Below, one piece after another: positions 40,466-54,779 of a stretch of 64,000 bases of DNA. This stretch comes from Myoxocephalus aenaeus (Eukaryota; Chordata; Actinopteri; Perciformes; Cottidae): the NCBI GenBank assembly GCA_038501785.1, contig JBAMJR010000195.1, forward strand, positions 5,201,001-5,265,000. The letters are read 5' to 3'. A program made the translations under genes and the position numbers. Positions within the stretch are counted from its first letter, which is position 1. Every line of letters begins with the position of its first letter. The notes under the pieces were generated by a model that searched no databases, was not told the origin of the DNA, and saw only the letters and a program-made list of their open reading frames with translations.

Positions 40466-43400
40466 CAAACAATGACCAGACTGACATGATAAATGACGAC
40501 ACTATAAACTCTTGATGAGATTTGTGAGGAGCTCATAACATTTTAATAGACCCAATAAATCCAATTAATTGCATAATGACAAACCAGGTGAACGTGCCCC
40601 TGTTTCATAGCATTATTTTTGTAATACTTAACAACGATCAGACATCACACAGCTGACATGGTATGGCTTTAAGAACCAAAAGGTATTTAAGGAATTGATA
40701 CACTGTCGCTGTGAGGACTACTGTGAGGTGCCAGGTCTCTGTTTGACTCGTGATTCTTATCATTTTGTCTCAAACAAATGGATTCCCGTCTCAAACAAAG
40801 CGATACGCATCTGCAGAGGGTGTGTAAAGCCGGCCGGCTGCTGCTAATTCCGGATCTGATGGCACGGCGTTATGTTTATGTATGATCATCTGAGTAATGT
40901 GATCAAGGTACTGTGAGCAAGAGTTATGAGAAGAAGCAGCCGCCGAATATTTAATCGGCCTTTGTTAGCCTCAAAGACAAAGTCCTCCTCCGAGTGCCAG
41001 TCTCCTCATTCCTAAATATCACCATGCAGCCTGTAGACGTGATCATTTTGTCGTATAATGTGGGGACCAGAGATACACTCACATGGCTATTTCATGTTTT
41101 AGAGCTGTTCAGCAGTTTAAAGGAATACAATTGAATTACGTCCACATTGCGAAAGGAGTTTTGCAGGAAAAACGTACATTCTTGACAGGATAGCAATGTG
41201 CCACATAAAAATGACCAAAATCCTGTCCAAAGAGGTGTACATCTTTCAGATGAAGTGAATTTCGGCAATATTTTCCTGCTGTGTCTTCACACTGACAAGT
41301 GATCATGAGTGATCATGAATGGTTTCCCAAGAGATCTCTTCATAGTTTGGTCCATTGCGTGTGAGTTGTCACCCTTGAATGTAATCTATACTTCATCTTA
41401 TCATTATACTTTATATACTGAAGCCTCCGCTTCAGACAACCAGTTTAATATATGTCCCGATTTGTCCAAAATTGTTTATTTATTTTTTAGCTTGACAGAA
41501 TATGCAGGATTACCTTATTTATGCACATTGTGTGTAGTGTGGGCAGCAGATAAGGGGGAAAAACACTTTCAGAGCCACAAAAGCCACAACCTGCAGCAGA
41601 ATCTCTCTTATCCAAACTGCTCAGACTGATAACTGATCGGCCATAGCCGACAAAACATGGAGTAGTTCAAAAGTTAGAGACGACTGATCAACCTTAAAAA
41701 GGAGGACATTAATAAAAGAAGTATTTCAAAGAGCATGCATGTACAACTAGCATTGTAAGTCAAGAGCTTGTGGTATTTCAGGAATTATTTTACCATCGTA
41801 TCTGAGGGGTTTTGATAGACAGGGCTCTACTGTATTGTTGCCATTTAGGTTTGGCTATGATTTTGTTTTTCATGTGATAAATCCTTTCCTCACAGGGCAA
41901 GTGTTAACTTCAGCAGAATCATGTCATCCTATAAGATACAGTATATTAAGAGTATATTACTATATACATATATATATATCTATTCAGTACAGCATTAAAT
42001 ATTATGTTTTATATGACATAACCTCTACATTGATGCAAATCTCTCGATGGGTAGAAAGCCGTAGGCAAATAGAATAACTAAACAACTTATTATAAACTAA
42101 ATGGCAACAATTCTAATTGCTCAGAATAGCGTTACCAAGTTGTGAATTTGTAGATATTGTGAAATCAATTCCAATAGTTTTTGTGAATATTGATATGTCA
42201 CGTCATTTATTTTTTACATCCGATAAGTACCGCTGTCTTACATCGAGCTCTGTAACACTACGTGTTATGGTATTTTAAAAGACGTACAGTAGAGACAATA
42301 TTCATCATCGAGCTACTTACAAGATATCTTCGTACCTTGTGTGCACTTTTCAAACCTAACTGTGAATTAGCAGCTGTCTGCAAGAAGAGTTGTACACACT
42401 GTGTTCTCTCTCCAGCAATTTCACTGCATGTCCCTACGCATTGAGAGATCAAAGACTTCCTCCACAAAGACAGCTCCGGGAACATAGTGGACTGTGTGTT
42501 TTTGTTGGGAAGTTGCTCTCTATATGCTCAGTGACTGGACTCTGTATGTTGCCCTCTCTCGTTCATGTTCTTACTGTATGACATGTAGCAAATGGAAAAT
42601 GGGGGATTAAAAAGGACGTTGTATTTTGTCTTGGAGTTGTAAGACCCTTCTTGGTCACCGCGGCAGATTCATCACGATGCTCATTGGAAAAGTGTTTTGG
42701 TCTGATTCTTTGTGCATGCAGGTGGTTTTAAATGTCACTTGATATTTCTTTGAGGTTTGGCAACATGCAACTCATAATAATATCGAGAAGGATTATTTTA
42801 TATTAAATGCAAAACAGGTAAAACAGCCTAGGCACAAGGGAAAGCTCAAGATGCATGTTCAGAAGCCCACCAAATAACTGATGCTGTGCCTCTGCGTTAA
42901 AGTTACTAACATTTGATCCCTGCCCATAATTCATTGTCCCAATCGGTTTATGAAATGGTGGTTAAAATATATTTTATTGGTCAGTTTTTTGAGCAAATTG
43001 AGTTTTCCTATGAAAACTTCTGCCTGGAACACAATACAAAGCTGGAATACGGAGTAATAATGAAACATGTTTGAAGTAAAAACTGCAAATCCTCAAAGCC
43101 CTTCTCCAAGAGACAAATGCCAAACAAGCTTTGGTTTCCATATGCATCAATAATAACAACAATATTAACATCTAAACCTGAGATTTACAAACTGCGTTGG
43201 AATAGACAAAGTTATAAAATAGTCCTTAAAAAGTAAATCTACTTAAGTCCATACAGAGCGCTCGACAAAGCAGAGGGCTTTCAGTGTCCACATTGCTGAG
43301 TCTTTCCAACAGACTTTGAAGGTTACCGTCGCTGTCTGGCTCCGGTCCAGTCCTCACTGCCCCGTAGGTGCCTTCAACTAACCGCACAGGAACGCCATTA

Positions 43401-45366
43401 TGTTTCAAGCTGAAGCACCTAATTTCTCTCAGCACGCCCGGGAAACTGTGCTCTCTGGAGCCCCATCCCCCACATGGACATGGAAAGGTTGTTTGATTGC
43501 TTCTACTCGCTATGATAAATCAAACGACCCATCTCAGATTTAAGTGGCTGCTGCTCGTACCAGCTCAGTGACCGTGGTGCTCATCTGCTGAGCTCAAACA
43601 CAGAAAGAGTAAGACGCATTTGAGAATTTGATCACAATGAGACTTCAGACCTGCACACATTCATTTTTAATGAAGGCGAAGGCCAAACTCGACTCGGATA
43701 GCAGCTCTATTTGCATAACTGGCAGGATGGAGAGAGACATTTTCAACACATATCTTTGAGTTATTGTGCCGTCGGCAGCCGGCGGTGATTTACGCATATT
43801 CATAACCAGAAACATACACATTTATGAGGAGTAAATAATAATACGAGAGGTGTTGTCACAAACTAAATAATGAAAGTCTGAGCCAAATATAGTCTGCATA
43901 AAATGAAAGAACTGGGCGAAACAACCAATCACAAAAGACACAGGTGTATAATAATGACCATAAATGAACAAAACACAAAATCAGCAAACTGACGTCACAG
44001 GACGCCGGCTCTCACCTCCACACAAGTTAGGAGTTATATCAGTTATTCCTGCAAGACAAAAACAGTATAATGCAATTGTGTGTAATTTGTACAAACTAAA
44101 CCAACCGATGACCTCAGCTATTACGGTAAGCCAATAAACATTGAGCGATGAACATGCAAACAGGGCTAATGTGCTTCTCTCTGTGGCGTGGAGTCAGTAT
44201 TGTGAAGGAAGGAATTGAAAACCAGTTTGAGAAGGAAGTTATCGGCCTGCGAGGGCGATGAGGGGCAATCTCCTCAGACATAAAATATACTTCCCCCTTT
44301 GCCTTCAACCTCTGCAACCGTCGTCCTAAATGTGTCCACCTTTTTACTACCCAGGTTTTATGTGCATGGGCTCCTGAGAAACGGCTTCCACCCTTTAGTA
44401 CAGGAATTGCTGTTCTTTACAGTGAATAAAGATGAAGAGCGCTCACGTGTCTGTTGCTGTGACTGAGTGTTTGGTGAAATACGCGACAGGTTTCAGTTAA
44501 TGAAAGACATTACAGGGAACACTGCAGCCCAAAGACATCCACCAGTAATTGTCTGGTCGACTCAAAGCCACTCGGGGGAGTCTTCAATCTCATAGACATG
44601 CAGTTCTGCACAGTGGGGTGACACCATTACGCTGCAGACAGCCGGGGGGGTAGTTCAAAGGTGCAGAAACAATCTCAACATTTCGGTCGGACGACTCACG
44701 ATGGAACAGATTTATATGAATGCAGACCTGCACAAGGTTGATGTTTTTAGCGCGCATGCCCTGGCCTTGTCATCCCCTGCCAGCGAGAACGCACCAGGAT
44801 CAGCACCTGGTGTCACAGACGGAGTGACGCGGATAAACTCCACTTCCTACCTGATGCCAGATTAGGTAAAAAACCCACTAAGTGAGGACGCCATGTGGCC
44901 GTCACCCAGAAAAGCACCTCCAAACATAAGAGAATAAACTATGAAATAAACCGAGAAGGAAAACTCTGAACCCAGCCACCCAGCTAATTGGCAGCAACAG
45001 GCAAGATGGCATCTGTGCAGCAAATTCTTTTGAACTAAAGCATATTAAACTCACAAAAATGCATGGCTTTGAAGCAGACAATCTCTACTTACAGTGTGAT
45101 GCAGTGCTGGTTCAGCAGCAGACGACCTTAAGTACGTGCATATGAGTTTAGGTTGGCAATAAGTGCAGCTGAGTGTAGCAGCAGCATTAGGAAAAGGAGA
45201 AGAAGAAAAAAAGAGCTAAGCACTTAATTGTGACCCATTACTTTGAGCTGCAATATTTATCTAATATGAAGTCGGTGGAGAAGATGTTAATGTGACGGCC
45301 TACTTTGTGTGTCACAAAAGAGTTTTCTGTGAAGCCAATATTGTGAGGGAATGTACTAACCACATG

Positions 45367-45389
45367 TATATATATATATATATATATAT
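45367..45389 (+). repeat. (TA)n microsatellite
   Basis: Pure TA run of 11-12 units. Confidence 0.95.
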
Positions 45390-45416
45390 TTTGCACAATC
45401 CCAGGTATTTCTATTT

Positions 45417-45418
45417 TA

Positions 45419-45476
<58 letters not shown>
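45417..45476 (+). repeat. (ATT)n trinucleotide repeat
   Basis: Twenty uninterrupted TTA/ATT units. It translates to poly-leucine in one frame, which is not a gene. Confidence 0.97.
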
Positions 45477-45600
45477 GTATATGTCTTTTATCTTTTATCC
45501 TGCTGTTTTTATTTATTTTGTTGTAAGTTGCTGCTACACCGACACCAAATTTCCCCTCGGGGATTAATAAAGTATATATTCATTCATTCATTCATTCATT
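45477..45600 (+). mobile_element. LINE-like 3' tail ending in (ATTC)n
   Basis: ACACCGACACCAAATTTCCC then CTCGGGGATTAATAAAGTAT is the type of 3' end carried by several fish LINEs and LINE-mobilised SINEs. It ends in five to six ATTC repeats (45578-45600), the usual tail. No coding part remains. Confidence 0.55.
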
Positions 45601-47179
45601 ATGGGCGCAAGACAACGGTCACATTTACATCCTGAAAGCCAAATTGCTCACAATGTTATCCTCGACTAGAGACTCAGAGCCAAAAGCAAAGTCCCCCCAA
45701 AACAACAACAACAAGCTTGGGCAGGGGGGGGAATAGCTGCAAAACCAGTTCAGCTCATAATATCTCTGACATTTGAGTCACGTTGGGGTCAAATAGCCTG
45801 TGAGAACTCGTGACTCGCCAATATTTAGTACACAGAAAGTATGAAAGTATTATAATGCACCGGCCACATATCCCCAGAAGAAGAAAAAAGCCACTACTAG
45901 AACTTCACTCATAATGAATAAAACATAAAAAACAATGTATATACTTCACACAGATAGCAGCTCTATGGCAACAAGATAAATATATCAGAAGTTAGCAGAT
46001 AAGAAAGTTACCACAAGCCACTCTATGATAATAAAAGCAGACAACCAAAATGCACCATTACATGTTTAGCTCATACTTTACTTAAGTATTTCCTTTGTAT
46101 GTATATATTTTACATGTATTAGATTTCAGTGGGAAATATTTGTACTTCTTTTTACTCCATTACATGTATCTGAGAGTCTAGTTTATTGTGGTCGTGGTTG
46201 CAATACTTTTTTTTAAGAAAACATGTCCTGCTTCATCATATTGCAGATTGACTTTTCTTTAAATGACTAATTTATGAAGGTACTGGCCTCTCTGGGAGGT
46301 CAAATTAATGATTAGTCATGGTAGTCAGGCAGTGTTGGGATACTTTAGAAGTGCATGTGGAGGTGTAAATAAGTGACATTTGATGAGTCAATCATTTTCA
46401 ATCTATCCTTCAACTTCTTTCAACTTCTAAGAGCCTGACCTTTCCTCCCACTGACGCCTCTGGCGACCACATTATTATATTTATACGGAGCGAGCGATTG
46501 CACCGCCTCGCCATCTTGAAGTCTTTGGAGCAGTTTCTCCTCCCTGCCAACTCCAACTGTCACTACAGCCGGCTTCTTTCCGCTGCTCGGTTTCACGCAT
46601 TCAGGTGGACTCCTTTTCTAATTGTTCCAGCAGAATATAAATGTAATCACATTTGTGCAGGGACCTTTTCAACGATTTAGTCTCCATAGGTCCCCTGTGG
46701 TCATAACGCACAGCACGACTTGACATTATTCTTTCAGCCACTTGTCATTTGAACAAGTGAGGTAACCTTTTTCTTATCAAGAGATGGAAATATGGCTTTC
46801 AGATTATAGTGTCCCTTGCAGCGCTTCCCCAACGATATGGTCAGCATGAAACATAACTAACACATCAGAGACAAATTATTGTTTACCATGTAATTATGAG
46901 GTAATTGTTGGCATGAAAAGTAATTAAATACCAGAAATAATACCAGAAGAGAAACTATAACTTTCACCAGAAAAGTATCCTGCAAATGAACTCACTATGT
47001 ACAATGTACTACAGTACACTAGCATACCATTATTATCATGAGGTCAGTATAATAGAAGTGAAAGCATTGTGATTTATAATGTCCTTTTCCATGGAAATGC
47101 TGTCAACATATCCCACTAATGTGTGAGCTAAAACTGGACTAACCAGCATTTGTTTGCTTTGATTTTGTTCCCCCTCTAG

Positions 47180-47259
47180 GGCCCCTCTACTTTGACGACA
47201 CCTTGTTCACTGAACCTCGGCTTGGCGGTTCCCGCTGAACAAGATACCGCTGGCCCCAG
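47180..47259 (+). other. Isolated exon-like segment
   Basis: Flanked by a strong acceptor (tgttccccctctag) and donor (CCCCAG|gtgaat). The 80 bp is open in phase 0 (GPSTLTTPCSLNLGLAVPAE then QDTAGP). It could belong to an unrecognised non-coding transcript or a distal 5' exon of a downstream gene; no partner exon was identified. Confidence 0.2.
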
Positions 47260-48024
47260 GTGAATGCTACTTTTCAGCGATTTGTTCAGGTACTGGAGCT
47301 CCGCAGACAGATACTCTGCCTTCAGGGCTTTTGTGCAAAGCTGTTGTGGCTTTGTTGTTAATTAGGTTGCTTGTTTTGTATTCTAGTGGAAAAATAATGC
47401 TGGAATTGTCCCCATTCATTTTGTGTTTTTTCGAGTGCTCTATATAATATTTATTCTGGAAAATAATGAATATTAATCAAATCAATCAAAAAGTGCCCTC
47501 TAGTGGCACAGTAGTGCACAATGCGTAATAAAGTCCAAAATGTCAACACCTAAAAAAAAGTGTCATACATTTGGTTACCTTTAAAGTTTATAAGTCACAT
47601 CACAATATAAAAGTCACCAAAAGAAACAGACTTTGTGGAGGAATTGTAAAATGTGGAGGATACATATTTGCTAATGAAGTTTCCTCCAGCTGCCACTAGA
47701 TCTTACTAAAGAGTCCAAATCTACTGATTGCATTTAAAAACTCAAAAAAGTTGGTTTAGGGTTATAAGGATTAACCCTGAAAGAGTTTGGCCCTGTGACC
47801 ACTCAATATATACCGTCATTAAGAGCAATGTTTTTGCTTTTTGGTGGTTATTGTCTCTTAATACCCTTTGAGCTCTTCGCTGGCACCTCTTATCACCAAT
47901 ATCACTGGCGCTTGCTAGATGGTAATGGTGTTCTGGGTGGTTTGAATCACCCGCTGTGTGTGCTGCTGGGCCGGTTTGGAACGTTTCCAGTCAGGATGCT
48001 TTCTATTACTCCTCTGGAAAAGAA

Positions 48025-48056
48025 CTTGGCACAGGATTTTTTTTACCTGTGCCAAG
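48025..48056. repeat. Stem-loop: 11-bp arms, T-rich loop
   Basis: CTTGGCACAGG and CCTGTGCCAAG are exact complements around a 10-nt T-rich loop. Confidence 0.8.
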
Positions 48057-51000
48057 AATTGAAGTTTCCTTCAGAAATACAGCAGTTGTTGAGCTTATCT
48101 CTCAATAATTGGAGATGTGTTATGACCATGAAAACAGGTTGTCCAGGATTTGAATTTTTTTTTTGTCGCATATCATTGCCATGTCTTCTTTTACTGTACA
48201 CTTCCAAAATAATCTTTTTTAAATAAACTATTGCTTTGGTTGTTTTTCTCGCAAAAGAGTGTGTTTGATGGTTTATCATTGTGTCTGCCTGGGAAGAGAA
48301 TGCCTCATAATTATTATTGATTTCTCGAGCATACTGCAGCAGACTGTCTGGTCTAAACATTAGGATGAGGCCATTCATCTCTTTCAGTTATGACGCTGCA
48401 CTCTGCTGCCGGGACAAGCACAGACCCCAACGGCTCCAGGACGACAAACAAATGAGTTTTGGAAATGAATATGTTATGACCCAATGAAAACTTTACATGG
48501 AGAAAGGTTTGTGCTTACTTGCTTGCCTCCAATGAGGAGGAGACACTGGATACACACACACATATTGGAGCGTGAACAGGACATCGGTGGAACGTCACAT
48601 GATCGTTGTCACAGCTGCAAATTGCTGTTACCAGACATAACAAGACGTGACTTGACTCTGCTGAAAACCTCTGCAATTATTTAACATTTTCTCAGCAAAT
48701 CTATTGGCTTTAGTATCGCCGGGTTTGAACAGATCCAGTCGTAGCGGTACAGCTGAATATGGAATTGATCCTTTTCAGCCCGACTGCAACTCAAGAGGAG
48801 TTTCATTTTAAATTCCACCCATGGTGTGAAGCTGAGGTTATGCCATCGATTAGCAAGTTAAGATTGACCATGCTGGAGTGTTCCTGCATCTGTTGACAGT
48901 GGTGGTGCATTAGACTAGAGCTGTGGAGTGGAAAGCTCAGATGCCCTGCAGTCAGTTTGCGGCGCCCTCATGGAGGAACAGCTCCACATCTGTATTCATC
49001 CTTGGGAAGATAATCCAGTCCGGGCAGTGGAAACAGTGGGGCCAGAGGAGACATTTTTTTAAAGGTGATGAGAGAAAATGAAATGCTGCATATTGTAGGT
49101 AATAAGAAAAGGAACTGGTCTTGAATTTTAATATTTCGAGGCCGCTACTTGTGTGGCTTATTGGAACGGCTGGAGGATTAGATTGCCCTGAGATGAGTCA
49201 CATTAACATATAACTCCAAAGCTTTCCCCTTTTTTTCCCACACAGGGCGACTCGTGTTGGTCTTTGCTGGTTTGGACTGTGGCGTTCTCCGATCTGTCTG
49301 ATGCATTTGTTTAATGCGTTTAACGGATTACAATGTGGTCCAGTGCAGCTACGCGTGAATTCCAATGGTGCCAACCTCTTCAATTTGGGCTTTTATTGTC
49401 TGTGTGCCTAAAGTCAGCCCACGTCACATCTCCCGAGATGATACCCTGACAAACTTACCCATTCAAGTCCCTTCCTCAAAGCCCCTCTATACCTCCCCCA
49501 GGAGATGCATGGATGAGCAAGCTTATTCTCCTTGTGGGGTGTTCCCCATGCATGACTGATGTTTAGATTAATATCCTTGACTGATTCCTGCTCTGCGGTG
49601 AAGAGAGGAGGAGGCCTATCAGAGCACAGCCGCCCCCTCAGGAGTCCATTGATTTTCGCACCATTCTGACAAACATAAACCTTCTAGACCCACAAAATAC
49701 TTTATTTGTTGTCCATCCAGATGCCATTTCCTCGGGCCCAGCTGTCCACATCTGCGTTTGTCTTTTTGAAATAGCTCTGTTTGTCTGTTGTGGTTGTTGC
49801 GTTTTTTTCGCCAGTGTTTGCAAAATAGAATCTGCTGCCTGGTATTTATTGTTAATTAATACACTCAGTAAGTGTTTATTTAGAGGTATGTGATATGTGA
49901 ATGCTGAATGTGAACATACACAAATACAAATCTTGTTTAATTATGTATTTGCTTGTTTTATTTGGAGCCCAGATAGCTTCTTCTATAGCACGTCTAACTC
50001 CTTGCAGTCCACACAATAAAATGATTTCATCAATATTTAATAAACAAAACTATATAACTTAACACCTCCGACAAGGCAAGGCAATAAACAGCATAATCTA
50101 AATGGAGGCAAAACAAAGTAAATCAGCATAAACATTCGTGTTGAACTCTAATGACTCGCATTGACTCACGTATAATGGGACGTCTAAATGTGGTCCGGCA
50201 GCTGCACGGTGTTGATTTGCCTTCTAATTATTTAGTATTTGCAATTGCGAAAATGCTTGTATTACAATAAAATGCTGTTTGCAATCATTAACATGAGTGC
50301 ACATTGAGCCGCTAAAGAGCTAAAACCATATCAGGTATGTAATTGGACTGTATTTTAAAAGGTTCAGATTCACAATGTCTTTTTCAAATATCATCCAAAA
50401 AGCCTCAAGTGGCAAAAGCTGAAATCCACCTAGGAAGGGAAAATGGTAATATCGCCCCCTGGTGACACAAATAAGACAGTAAAAAGAAAAAGCATTGTGC
50501 TTTTGAAAGAGGTTTAATTTAACCTTCATTTCGGTACGATTCAAACTCTAAATAAATTTTGTGGAGATTGTTTATTTGGTGTTGTGTTGTACCCCAAGTC
50601 CTGGCATTAGCTTACGGTGTACAGAACAGACATTACAGGCAGCACTGGCAAGTGTGATACAGGATTTTGTGCATCTCTTTGTGCATTTCTGAATCAGCCA
50701 TAATCCATTTTATATTTGAACGAGGAGTTGATTCAGTTGTGACAACATTTGGCTCATCATTTGTGCAGTATGGAGAGCTGGAGTGTCAAACCAGCTTTGA
50801 ATCCTAATGCTTTCGGGTTTACTCGGAGCTTAAAAACCGACATGCAGCTCAGAAACGGACTCATTTTCCGAGGCCAAATTGTCTTGGTTAACATTGCCAA
50901 ATAAATCAAATGAATCTCACAAAGTACCAAAAAAAATTGAAAATTCTAACTTAAAGCTGTACTGCAAGTCCCTGCTGCAGCAAATATCAAGTAAATCCCA

Positions 51001-52573
51001 TTAAATGTTTCTGACACACGGGTTACAGTTGCACTCACAAAATGATGCATCCCTCACAAAAAAAAGAGACATATTTTTGGTGGGAAGAGCTGTTGGTAAG
51101 AAATATTGCCTTCTTATTTCTCCGGCAGTGTTCTTCTGCTTTCTCTGTTTGCCGACAAACTGAACCTAAATGAACAAACACAGTATATTAAGAAGGTTGA
51201 AAAACATATTGTGTAACTGAGGCTGTGCTGCTGTTTTTCCTCCCCGTTCAGCTGCTCTTCCCCAGTCTCCTCAATCTCAGACTAATTGGACTTTTTTCAC
51301 AAGACCTAAAGGGTCTTGATTTCACTAAATTGCTCCAATCTGACAGTTTATTTCTTGAGGAGTTCCGCATCTCAAGCCGGGAAACCAACTCGCTCTTTAT
51401 CCCTCAGGATCAAGTGCTGGGAAGCCGGTTGATCTTTAGCCTTCTCTCCGCTCCTCTCCACGTCCTGAAGCGAGGCCTGGACTTTATAGCCCCCATTGGA
51501 TTATAAACTGAGTCAGTATTTTCCCTTATGGGACAGAGCAAACACAGTATTACCCTTTTAAGAATGTGGAAATGGAGTCCATTTTATTTTTCTGGGCATG
51601 AAACTCAGGAAAAGGTCTGCTGATGAGACCGTTTCCTTATCAGGCAGGCCCTCAAGCTCCTGAATGGAGGCCTGAATCACCCTGTTTGGGGTCTTCAGGT
51701 GCCTTTCTCATGCCTTTAATATCCCCTTTCTACACATATGTGCCTTAGGAAACTTATCAGTCACCTTGATCTATGGGAACGGAACACTTGTCCGTCTGTG
51801 TCGAAAATAGAAACCAACGATAACATGAGTCACGTGAACCTTGAATTCCAATAATGTGTCGTTGACTAATGGGATCTTTTCCCTCACATAACCATGACTG
51901 TTTGTATTGAAGTCTACTGGAATTATTTCATGGTGGTGTAATAGCATTCTCTCTCATGCATGTTTTTTAACATATGTATGTTTGTTAGCATTATAAAAGA
52001 GTAGTGACGTGTTTACCTGTTAGGAAACCATATTGGTCAATTGCAGGCGCTCAGATAGTAATTCTTATGGGTGGACTGGTATACAATTTATTAGTCAATA
52101 CTCGCACATGTAGCAAAACGAAAAAAAGGAAAGTAAAGGATGTGCATTATTTTGTGTTTATGTGATAAAGAAGACCTTAATCTATAATTTAAGCCATTAG
52201 TTAGAATAATTGATGGAATGGATGGAGTTGATGATTTATTCATGGGGAAAGACATGTTTCTGCACAAGAGGATTGACCCGTATATAACCCACCTGTTTTC
52301 CTCCTTGTGAGTCCTCTTTGTGCATTTATCAGAAAATCCTGTTCTTTCGAAATAATCTTTTGATATAAAACCCACCTTATTCATGCAATCATATTCAACT
52401 CATTTCACATTCAGGCTCAGTTTCAACCACCAGTGCAACCAAACCAGATATGCCATGTATTCCCTTACTGTGCATAGTAAAGCACTTTTGGCCACAATTA
52501 CAACATTTCAACACAGAGTCATTTGGTGGACCTGCTTTCAAAGAGGCCCTGTACTCACTCTGAGTGCTGCACG

Positions 52574-52624
52574 AACACACACACCCACACCCACACACAC
52601 ACACACCCACACACACACACACAC
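52574..52624 (+). repeat. (CA)n interrupted microsatellite
   Basis: CA run with several CCCA interruptions. Confidence 0.95.
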
Positions 52625-54779
52625 TCAGCCTTACACTAATGGAACTATGTCAGCGTGTGGTTATTTCAAAAAACGAGCATCGGCCAACCAAAGCGGGCAC
52701 TGTGGGAGACATTAGATGCCTCCCAAAGATTTTTCACTTCTCCTCGTCTCTCCATGTCAGTTCATTAACCGCGCCCTCATTCATTCCACTCTATCTCCCC
52801 TGGCTTGTTTGTGAAAGATATTCGCCATATTGAAGCAAATCCCAAACCAATTAGTGTGGAAAGTAAGTCACTACCCCCTACGATGATGGAAACGCAACGC
52901 CAAACAAGCATGGACAACACCAGCTTGCAAATTACTTCTTTGTGCACTTTCATACTGACAAGTTATGTATTTTTAAATTCACTTCAATCCGACTTAGATG
53001 TTCTTTAATGAAGTGGTTTCAAAGGAAATTCATGGATCCCGTTATAATGCAAATCATACAACCTTCCTCTTAATGTGGCCCTTGATCATGTTTGTCTCTA
53101 ATTAGGAGGATACAAATTATGTTGGTGTCGTGCATTTGTAAGGACAGTTGAAAAGACTAATTAACAGCGTGACGTGTCAATGGATAGCCATGGCGATGGT
53201 TGCTTTCCCCCAACAGATATGATTCACAGTTACCAGTCCTTTTATTACCAACTGCATATTGACGAGCACTCCTCATTTGGGGAGAAACCTTGCCATGAAG
53301 TGACAGTGTCTATGTTTTTTTTCTTCTTTTTCTGACCAAATCAGGGCTAAACATCAACTGTAAAACTACAATACATAACTTAACAAGTTTCTCCTGCTTG
53401 TGATGTAAAGTTCACAAAAAATCTTCATTTTCTTCATTTGGAACAATGGATTTGTACAGGGGGGGTATGACTAATGTATCAGTGGATACATAGATTTAAA
53501 AGTGGCAGTGCTTGGAGAAAGGCAAAAGAGGTGGTAAAATTAAAAGGTGTCCTGCTCTTGGGAGAATAAATGTCATCCTGCACAGAAAATATGCCAATCC
53601 TTTCCTTTCTTTTCAAGATAAACTGGCCACAGTCAAACAGACCTATGAAGACGGTCTCACTTTATCAGTGGTGGAGCTAATTCAAATTATTTAAACACTG
53701 AGAGTAACTTTATTGTCTAATTCCGCTACCGTGTACTTACCAGAATAAAAAAGAAACAGCTAAAAAAGAATGAGAGGTCACTATCCAAGCCTGACCTCCA
53801 TGAATCCCTGAAACATTGACCAACAGGGAGCGATAGAGGGAACGGGATAACACACACTGCTGTGAGAAACTCAGTAGTTTTATTAATGTGGTCTCAGTTT
53901 AACACACTAAAAGCCTATTGGAAAGCTCCTCTCCACTATGTGTCATGTCATATGTGAATGTGTGGAGGTTTATTTGCGTCCTTACTAAGTAGTGGCAATA
54001 TCCAGTCATAAATATTGCTCTGAATGAGTGTAACTGGCTCACATTAGTTAACTTTATAAATGCAGGTCGGAATTGTGATTTTCATGCATAACTTGGGATT
54101 TAATTACTGTCTTTATCATAGATGTTTCCCCATGGAGAAGGAAACCCATTAACAAAATAATGACTATGATACAGTTTCTCATTACCCAAACGCGGTTGAA
54201 ATTAAAGTAATACTCAGTCGGCTGGGGAGCCGTTATGCTGAAGAAGCAAAGGAGGTGTAGAATATAAACATTGCCGCCTCTGCATTCACCGGCAATGTAC
54301 TTCTCAGACGGAAGAATATTAGAAGTTTCCTGATATTTCATGAACACACCATCCGAAGCATCACGTGTGTTGGGAGTCCTCCGTGCTCGGAAACTTTTGT
54401 TTGCCCTCAGATTAGTCTCTCAGGCAGAGTACACTGTATGTCGGTTGGGGTACTCCCTGAAGTAAAAAGAAAGAATAAAAAGTTGACTATCATAAAGGTG
54501 CATTTCAACATACGATAAAAGTTGTAAATACCAGCTGTGAATATCACTAGTGTTAATACACTCACGTTTACGAATGTGTATTTCAATTAAACTGCATTGT
54601 ACAGTTAACGTCAACATCTAAATGTGTTTCGTGTTCACGTGTTTGACAAAGTATACCTCAGCGAATAATCAGGGATGCAAATCAGCGAGGAAGAAACCCT
54701 ACTTCCTATTTTAGTTCTTGGATTAGAGTTGTGCCAAGCCTGAGAGGCTGAACTCGGGGCAAAAATAAACTCTCGCTTC

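Larger units (their letters stand above)
37696..42640 (+). other. gabra3 3' UTR (probable, end uncertain)
   Basis: T-rich, stop-dense sequence downstream of the gabra3 stop. Candidate polyadenylation words: AATAAA at 38530-38535 with GT-rich sequence about 60 bp on, AATAAA near 40554, and ATTAAA near 42606 followed by a TTGT/TCTTGG-rich stretch. GABA-A subunit transcripts often have multi-kilobase 3' UTRs, so the distal site is plausible, but none can be chosen from sequence alone. No other gene recognised here. Confidence 0.4.
42641..54779. other. Intergenic region between gabra3 and tmem164
   Basis: Twelve kilobases with no recognisable protein gene on either strand. It holds a LINE 3' tail with ATT and ATTC arrays (45367-45600), an isolated exon-like 80-bp segment (47180-47259), a small stem-loop at 48025-48056 and a CA array at 52574. 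The longest open frame (47795-48226, 143 codons) has no recognisable domain. Confidence 0.6.

Noticed and set aside
43226..43435. Antisense frame LREIRCFSLKHNGVPVRLVE
   Set aside because: It looks moderately protein-like, but it lacks an ATG start, has no partner exons and matches no family I know.
45292..45567. Poly-leucine open frame
   Set aside because: It is a translation of the TA and ATT arrays plus a LINE tail.
47795..48226. 143-codon frame in the intergenic region
   Set aside because: No recognisable motif, hydrophobic T-run-derived C-terminus, and no splice or promoter context.
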